From Linyphia triangularis (lineage: Eukaryota; Arthropoda; Arachnida; Araneae; Linyphiidae), in assembly GCA_963978545.1 (NCBI GenBank), contig OZ021723.1:1860001-1924000 (forward strand): a DNA stretch of 64,000 nucleotides, read 5' to 3'. The translations under genes and the position numbers were made by a program. Below are positions 58,660 to 64,000 of the stretch, piece after piece; positions within the stretch are counted from its first letter, which is position 1; each line of letters begins with the position of its first letter. The notes beneath the pieces are model-generated. The model did not search any database, had not been told where the DNA came from, and was given only the letters and a program-made list of their open reading frames with translations.

Positions 58660-58990
58660 TAATTATAGATTGAAAAGCGACTGCACATTTATCGAATATC
58701 ATTTTTGTTTTATTTTTATCGAATATAGAGAAAAAGTTTGTCGATTGCGAATGTGATTGTCAGCCGGAGCAAAAATGGCAGAAACTGATCAAAAATAGAT
58801 TTGAAAGGAGTTGAATGCCAAGTACATCATAACTTGCCCAAAAGTGAACCCTCTTTTCATATGGCCTTCTACCACTCTTCACTTTTCAATAAAGAAGATG
58901 ATCCCACTTCTTTCCCCAAATATTTGCATCTTTTAAAACTGAGTCAATTTGGCAATAAATATTACGACCAACAACTTAGTGATGGAAAAC
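58660..58990 (+). repeat. Diverged single arm of the 53.3-kb foldback
   Basis: GCGACTGCACATTTATCGAA, AAAATGGCAGAAACTGATCAA and CATAACTTGCC match the left arm of 53261-53571 in order, with many changes; the last part resembles the right-arm centre (TTTGGCAATAAATATTACG). The forward frame at 58801-58995 is part of this repeat. Confidence 0.6.
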
Positions 58991-59060
58991 TATAAATTTT
59001 TCACAATACAGTTTTTAAACCTTATTTAAAATCCACATTCATTTTCCCCATGTAATGTAT

Positions 59061-59754
59061 TGTTACGAATTTTTGTATATTTGTAAATATTTCGTAGTGT
59101 TAATTTTGTAAATAGGAAAACTTATGTACATTTAGCATAAGGCATTGCAATAGTTCGTCGTTAGTTTGCTTCCCCGCAATGTGGGTCACAATGTTTGATA
59201 ACGAGTTTTACAGAAGTAACGCTGGGAAGCGAATTTTACAAGGAGCAGGGCATTTAACATTATGGTAATGGCAATCTCGTCAAATTTAGCGAGAAATCGC
59301 CAAATGTCGCCAAACTTGGCGACCATTTGCGACATTTTCGGTCCCCATGTACATGTATAGGACTTTTTGACTACGACCTGCAAAGTTCTCCAAATATCTA
59401 CCTCTAGAAGTCTCAAGAATGTTCCCCTCCCCTATAAAAGCTCAGGAGAGCGGGTGATGGAGTTAGTTGTTAGCTGAGTCCATTAGTTGACTGGAATTAC
59501 TGAGTCTCAGTGAACATTCCGAGTAGTTCTAAAGCGAACTGTATTGCATTGTCTTTTGCGGCGATTTAGCAGTTGTGTTGTCAAGTTTTTAACTGCTGTT
59601 TTGTGTTCTATTGTTGTGAAAAGAGTTGTATTGTGTCTACTAGAAGGAGAAGTTCTGGAGTTGTAAGAGAATCTGTGAAGAATTATATTGGAATAAATTT
59701 CTGCAAGTTTTGATCTGCTTTGGCTTCAAATCTTTCGAACCCGTCTACGCAACA
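59061..59754 (+). mobile_element. Solo LTR of a second Gypsy-like family (694 bp)
   Basis: Starts TGTTACGAATTTTTG and ends CTACGCAACA. GTAT immediately precedes (59057-59060) and follows (59755-59758), a 4-bp target duplication. TATAAAAG at 59433-59440 and AATAAA at 59692-59697 are correctly spaced for promoter and polyadenylation signal. No internal region, so a solo LTR. Unrelated in sequence to the 466-bp LTR family. Confidence 0.88.
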
Positions 59755-60531
59755 GTATTTATAGTTGGAGATATCGAAAATGTCGTATGGTTCCAATCAT
59801 CGAGCAAATAAAAAAATTAATTCTATTTAAAAAATAAATGTTTGAGGGGTTTGTAGTGTATTCTTAAATTATCAATACTTCCTTTTTAAATCCTTTTTAT
59901 TAACTTCAATTTTGTGTGTATGTATCTTTGTCGGTATGTTTTTCGATGGAAGTCAAATCTAGGGAAGCCGAATTAACCCCCTTGCCTTCATCCAATCGAA
60001 CTGAAGATAGGCACTGAACTGACTGAACACTAAAGACTGAACTGGCAGATAGATTCAATGTCGATGCATTCTATCAAATTTTGGTAACTGTAACTCTCAA
60101 TAAAAGGTCGCTTTTACAGAATTCTAAAAAAACAACTTGCCGTCATCCAATCGGTTTGGAATAGCATTAACCTATCATTGAAGAAACTCTTTCCTGTTGC
60201 CAAAATTGTTTTAAAAATTGATAGTAAAACTGTTTCAATAAGAATAAATAAAATATATTTGGATGTGAGTGCATAAATTAACATCCATTTTTAATGAATA
60301 AATTTTAAAAAGTTGTTTACCTCATATTTTACTGATAGAGATGGTGTTTGCATATAATTTTAAATATTAAAATAAGCACACGCTGATAACAGAAAGGGTG
60401 CTATGTTAATGAAGATAAAAACTGGCAATGCATATGAAGGATTTGTTTTAAAATCTTTATGTTTATGAGTTATATTATTTATAAATTCTGTGAACTTAAA
60501 AATGTAGTTTTCAGTCTAAATTATTAAAATA
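59755..60531. other. AT-rich, no feature
   Basis: No family recognised. Confidence 0.45.
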
Positions 60532-60760
60532 TGTGCTTATAATTAAAGTTCAACTTTCAAAAAGCTCTAAAACAATTACTGGTCAGAATGACCTGAAGTT
60601 ATACCCTGTATATACTCGAAGAAGGAGGAAACTGTATAACGTAAAAGCACTATTCAATTTAAGGTAATTCAGAAAAGTTTTTTTTTTTTTTTTTTTTTTC
60701 CCTCGGCTTTATGAAGATTGAGCTTTAATAATAATTACCCCAAGGTAACCATAATTAAAG
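60532..60760. mobile_element. Foldback/MITE end related to 10399-10728
   Basis: GCTTATAATTAAAGTTCAAC, CTTTCAAAAAGC and CAGAATGACCTGAAGTT match the left arm of 10399-10728; a poly-T run (60679-60699) and a degraded right end follow. Confidence 0.55.
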
Positions 60761-60819
60761 TACAACTTTCAAAAAACATTATTTCAAAACCATGGTTATA
60801 TGGCGTATTTCTCTTCTGA

Positions 60820-61365
60820 AAATAACACACAAATTTTCAGACATTTTGATTTTGTATTTTCTCTCAATTAGTTTATGAATGACTGAGTTTTAAATTTAAA
60901 ATGTCAGTCAATTGAAGATTTATATGAGAATTATTGAAAGTTATTTGAAAATATATCCTCAAATAAGGCAGTTAAATTTGTGACAACTTGCGTGTATTAT
61001 CCATTAAATTATTTGTAACAGAGCTCGAGTTGTTTGAAACAAGTGATTATGGAGAGTTATTTCAGAAATGTTATAGAATGAATTATATTAAATGTTCACC
61101 CTTCAGGCTTTTCTAGAAGTTTGAAAGGGATCACTAAAGTTTGATCAGTTGTAAAGCACGGTTTGGATGCGTGCAATTTATTTAGGACTGCAGAACATTA
61201 CCGTAAAATTTATTATGGGAAGGAACAGTTTCGCTTGCAATTTCGAACTGGTCTTTAAATATTTCATACCAGGAAATAGGAATTCTGATTTCTAACTCAC
61301 GACAATTTGCATAATATGTGATCGCAGTTTAATGAGTTTTATTATTGGTTGTCGTAATTAAGTAA
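60820..61365 (-). repeat. Inverted copy of 10731-11270
   Basis: Shared words in reverse order include GTTTATGAATGACTGAGTTT, AACTTGCGTGTATTATCCAT, GATCACTAAAGTTTGATCAG and TTGCATAATATGTGATCGCAG. Non-coding. Continues directly into a copy of the adjacent foldback, as in the 10.4-kb locus. Confidence 0.75.
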
Positions 61366-61370
61366 AGGGT

Positions 61371-61905
61371 GTTTATAATAATTGTGGAACTTTCAAAAGT
61401 TGTAAACAAAAACACTGGTTAGAATAATATGAAATTTAACCACGTGGTGGGGATTATAATGGACCTTTAACCCTTTGCACTCCATGCCTTTTTCGTGCGG
61501 AGGATTCAGCAACTCGAGACATTTTAGGTTCGGCTGGTGTTTATGGATTTGCTTCATAGAAACTAAACAAAGTCATTGGCCTTGTATCGAATTTCCGCAT
61601 CACACCTAATGGTCCTCTCGTGGTTTGGCATTCAATCGTGTGGCGCCTGAGAGGCGCCACTGGAGTGCAAAGGGTTAAAACAGTAGAATTTCAAAAACAT
61701 TGCATTTTTTCTTAAGCCTAATCACTACTTTCAAAAAGCAATGCTATGGCATAAGAAAATAAAACAGATCGAAATATTTTTTTTTTTTCTTATGGTATAC
61801 TCTTTATCTCTTTTTAGAATATACATAGGTCAAATTTTCGGTCATTGTGACCAACTATTTTTTACAGCTTTATAAAAGTCGAACTTTAATTATAAGTACC
61901 CTTCA
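61371..61905 (-). mobile_element. Foldback element carrying a piggyBac-like MITE
   Basis: Without the insertion at 61471-61674 this matches the minus strand of 10399-10728 (AACCACGTGGTGGGG versus GACCACGCGGGGG). The end near 61905 reads AATTATAAGTACCCT. The 10.6-kb copy has TTAA at the equivalent point and no insertion. Confidence 0.65.
61471..61674. mobile_element. piggyBac-like MITE with TTAA duplications
   Basis: 204 bp with perfect inverted ends CCCTTTGCACTCCA ... TGGAGTGCAAAGGG and TTAA on both sides (61467-61470 and 61675-61678). The interior has a second inverted motif near the right end (GGCGCCTGAGAGGCGCC). It lacks transposase, so it needs a piggyBac-type enzyme in trans. Confidence 0.93.
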
Positions 61906-62728
61906 TTTGTCACTAACATTTTATCACTAAAGTACTACTTTAGGGAGAAAATATAAAAGACTCTTAATGATTACTTACACGTTACTAAAGAAAAACAACC
62001 TTTTAACGAGTCCGGAAAGTTCCACCTCTAAATCACGTTAGGTATAGGAGATTAAACAGAACACTCGACATTTTCAACTTCTAATAAGCAAAAATAGTGG
62101 AGGGGCAATCTAAGAAAAAAAAACTCACAGCTTAAACTTTTAATGCTGACACTAAACTATTCGTGTTAGTTACTTGCAGAAAGGAATTTGCAAACGTCCT
62201 TAAATATAGAGAAATAAATGTTTCGAAACACTTTGAATACTAAACGATTTCTGGTTCATTTAAACAGCTAATTTACTTTTTAACTTTAAAAAAAAATAAG
62301 TAATGTGTTAAATGATGGTAAATTTAAAAGAGTAAAGAGTTTTAGTCAATGTCTTGTTTTGTTCCAATAATACTTTGTTAATGAAGGAATTTATTTACGG
62401 TGGCATAAATTGGAATAATCTAATGTAAGTTCATTTTGTAAGCTGCCTTTCATTACTTTCATTTACCACTGTTTATGGACATTTGATGGAATTGTATTGA
62501 ATTTGTTCCGAATTGTCATTTTTGCAGTAAATGACTGCTTTATCAACAAATCACTAACCCATAAAAATAAATTTTTTACTGTAAATTCTCTTATGCAATA
62601 GCAACTTAATTCAATTACCCATTTGTTTACATAGAGTAGCGAAAGTATAATATTCTGCCAAAAAAAAAATCGATTTTACTTTTGCCATTCATGGCGTTTT
62701 GGAACATTTTTATTTATATATATAAAAA
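61906..62728. other. AT-rich, no feature
   Basis: No family or supported frame. Confidence 0.45.
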
Positions 62729-63330
62729 AAAAAAAAAATGAGGTCTACCAAAATGTCTGTCTGTGTGTACGTGCTCAGCATAACTCCCGAACAAATTGAC
62801 CTACGATGTTCAAATTTGGTGTGCAGGTTGGTGATAGTCCAAGGAGCAACCTTTAGGTTTTCGTCAAAATCGCGCATGCGCTTAAGTTAACTGCCATTGA
62901 CAAAAATCACGTTTTTCAGTAATTGCTAAAAAACGGCTCAAACGATTTTGTTCAGAATCGCTGTGATAATGTCCCTTAAAGTGTTCTAAACATCCCCACC
63001 TCCAAATTTTCCGTAAAAATGCTTTAAGGGTGTAATAAGTTGCTAAACGAATGTCTTTAACACATAGTTCTTTGTGCTTGAACATAGCTTACGAACGATC
63101 GTTTTTCCTCCTCTTCTCAGTTTTACTTATAAGAAAGAATAATATAAGAATTATCAAAAAGTATACGGCCATTTTTTTTAAGGCCCTTATTACTATTATC
63201 TCACATGATATCTCCAAACTGGCAATTTTTTCTATACGAATGATGGCAATGTAAAAACGGTAAATGACACAAATACACATCAATAATATAGAGCAATTGA
63301 AAGTTATGCGATGTTCCTCACTCCTAGTTT
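62729..63330 (-). mobile_element. GGTGTGGAACATCGC family, copy C (minus strand)
   Basis: Reverse complement of copies A and B: CGTCAAAATCGCGCATGCGC, CTAAACATCCCCACC, GAACGATCGTTTTTCC, GGTAAATGACACAAATAC and the end GCGATGTTCCTCACTCCTAG. The forward frame at 63051-63254 corresponds to the minus-strand frame of copy B. Confidence 0.8.
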
Positions 63331-63368
63331 GCTTTCAATTATCCATATATATTTCTAAGAAAGTTCAG

Positions 63369-63640
63369 AGTTGATAAAGTATTTATGCATTCAGTGTGAC
63401 TGATGGTATAATATTATTTAAAATAAACAGTTCATTCATATTTGCAAAAAAAGTTGGCAAAGGGAAAAAATTAATAATTGGCGATCATTTCGTAGGCGAT
63501 AAAATATCGCCAATGGTCGATTTTATAATGCCAAGTATCCTTTTTTTATTATTTTTTGGTTTTAGAGTCTTTGGGGAGTATGGTGAGTTTCTCCTCTATT
63601 TATTGTTGTTGTTTCTTATTCCACTTGATCTAGAACAAGT
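63369..63640 (-). repeat. 3'UTR of the non-LTR retrotransposon
   Basis: Follows the ORF stop on the minus strand. It shares about 230 bp with 33150-33385, including GGCGATATTTTATCGCC and ATGATCGCCAATT. The end of homology near 63369 marks the probable 3' end of the element. Confidence 0.7.
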
Positions 63641-64000
63641 CTAGACCAAGTCCAAGAGACCGTACGCCCAAAGAAGGTCTCGAACCAGAGCAGGGTTTTT
63701 AAAGAGATCGCTTTTCTCCAAATCGAAACAGGAAATCAGATGATCCGGTGAAGCTTGATGGGAAACACACTTGAGGCACACAGGGTACTTCTTTTGTCCC
63801 TGAACATATGCAAGTGTGCGAGTATGTCCGGTGATGAGTCTGGTGATGGTGGTTTGTAATTTCCTGTCGCCCTTCAGCTCCAGGGCAGCCCCAGGACGTT
63901 TTTGTTCATACCAGTCATGAGTTGGTGGAATCCTCCATGTCTTGCTGTTGTCGGCTCTGACCTTCGAGAAAATTTCCCTAAACGTAAGATGACCACAATT
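63641..64000 (-). pseudogene. Non-LTR retrotransposon ORF2 C-terminus (partial, runs off window)
   Basis: The minus-strand frame is open from the window edge (64000) to the stop at 63643-63641, 119 codons with no stop. It reads TWRIPPTHDWYEQKRPGAAL, then GDRKLQTTITRLITGHTRTL, then YPVCLKCVSHQASPDHLISC. The TxxRLxTGHT and C-x2-C ... H ... C pattern is the conserved C-terminal zinc-like motif of I/R1/jockey-type non-LTR retrotransposon ORF2, just after the RNase H-like region. No start is expected within the window because catalytic domains lie upstream, beyond 64000. Clean reading suggests a relatively young copy; whether the rest is intact cannot be seen. Confidence 0.82.

Overview
This window looks like repeat-rich, intergenic or intronic DNA from an arthropod-like animal genome. 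It is strongly AT-rich, full of poly-T and (TA)n tracts, and has no intact host gene, rRNA or true tRNA gene that I can support. The mix of tRNA-derived SINEs ending in CCAA-type tails, Gypsy LTR elements, Helitron-like ends, piggyBac-like and Tc1/mariner/pogo-like MITEs, and CR1-like and I/R1-like LINE ends suggests an arachnid, possibly an orb-weaving spider. That is inference from repeat style only. Almost every short open reading frame is a chance frame or lies inside a repeat.

Layout: 1.3-2.8 kb is an inverted-repeat element with tRNA-like arms and a small cysteine-rich ORF. 2.9-3.6 kb is a decayed reverse transcriptase with a YIDD box. 4.3-5.6 kb holds a TGTCTGA-rich transposon terminus and the 3' end of a LINE. 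6.3-7 kb is a solo LTR inside an inverted repeat. 10.4-11.3 kb is one half of a segment that recurs inverted at 60.8-61.9 kb. 11.9-25.4 kb is a SINE-rich district with nested insertions: a SINE inside a piggyBac-like MITE, and a tail-to-tail SINE pair sharing one target duplication. A dispersed family whose end contains GGTGTGGAACATCGC appears at 13.2-14.9, 22.75-23.5, 53.1 and 62.7-63.3 kb. 25.4-37 kb is mostly featureless AT-rich DNA with a 143-bp tandem duplication, a pogo-like element, a LINE 3'UTR copy and a near-perfect foldback.

36.75-46.5 kb is the most organised part. Two oppositely oriented Helitron-like elements with internal tandem repeats flank a complete young-looking LTR retrotransposon (39830-43364). 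That element has matching 466-bp LTRs, a primer-binding site, a polypurine tract and one 836-codon ORF encoding Gag, a zinc knuckle, an aspartic protease and the C-terminal tail of integrase. Reverse transcriptase, RNase H and the integrase core are missing, so the element must depend on a relative for mobility. 47.65-52.08 kb appears to be a 4.4-kb element with terminal and subterminal TGTCT repeats. 53-64 kb carries foldbacks, a pair of TA-flanked MITEs, a 694-bp solo LTR, a piggyBac-like MITE with perfect TTAA duplications, and, at the right edge, the C-terminus and 3'UTR of a non-LTR retrotransposon. The two copies of this 3'UTR preserve a pair of mutually exclusive hairpins.

All homology statements come from reading motifs and comparing copies by eye; no database search was run.
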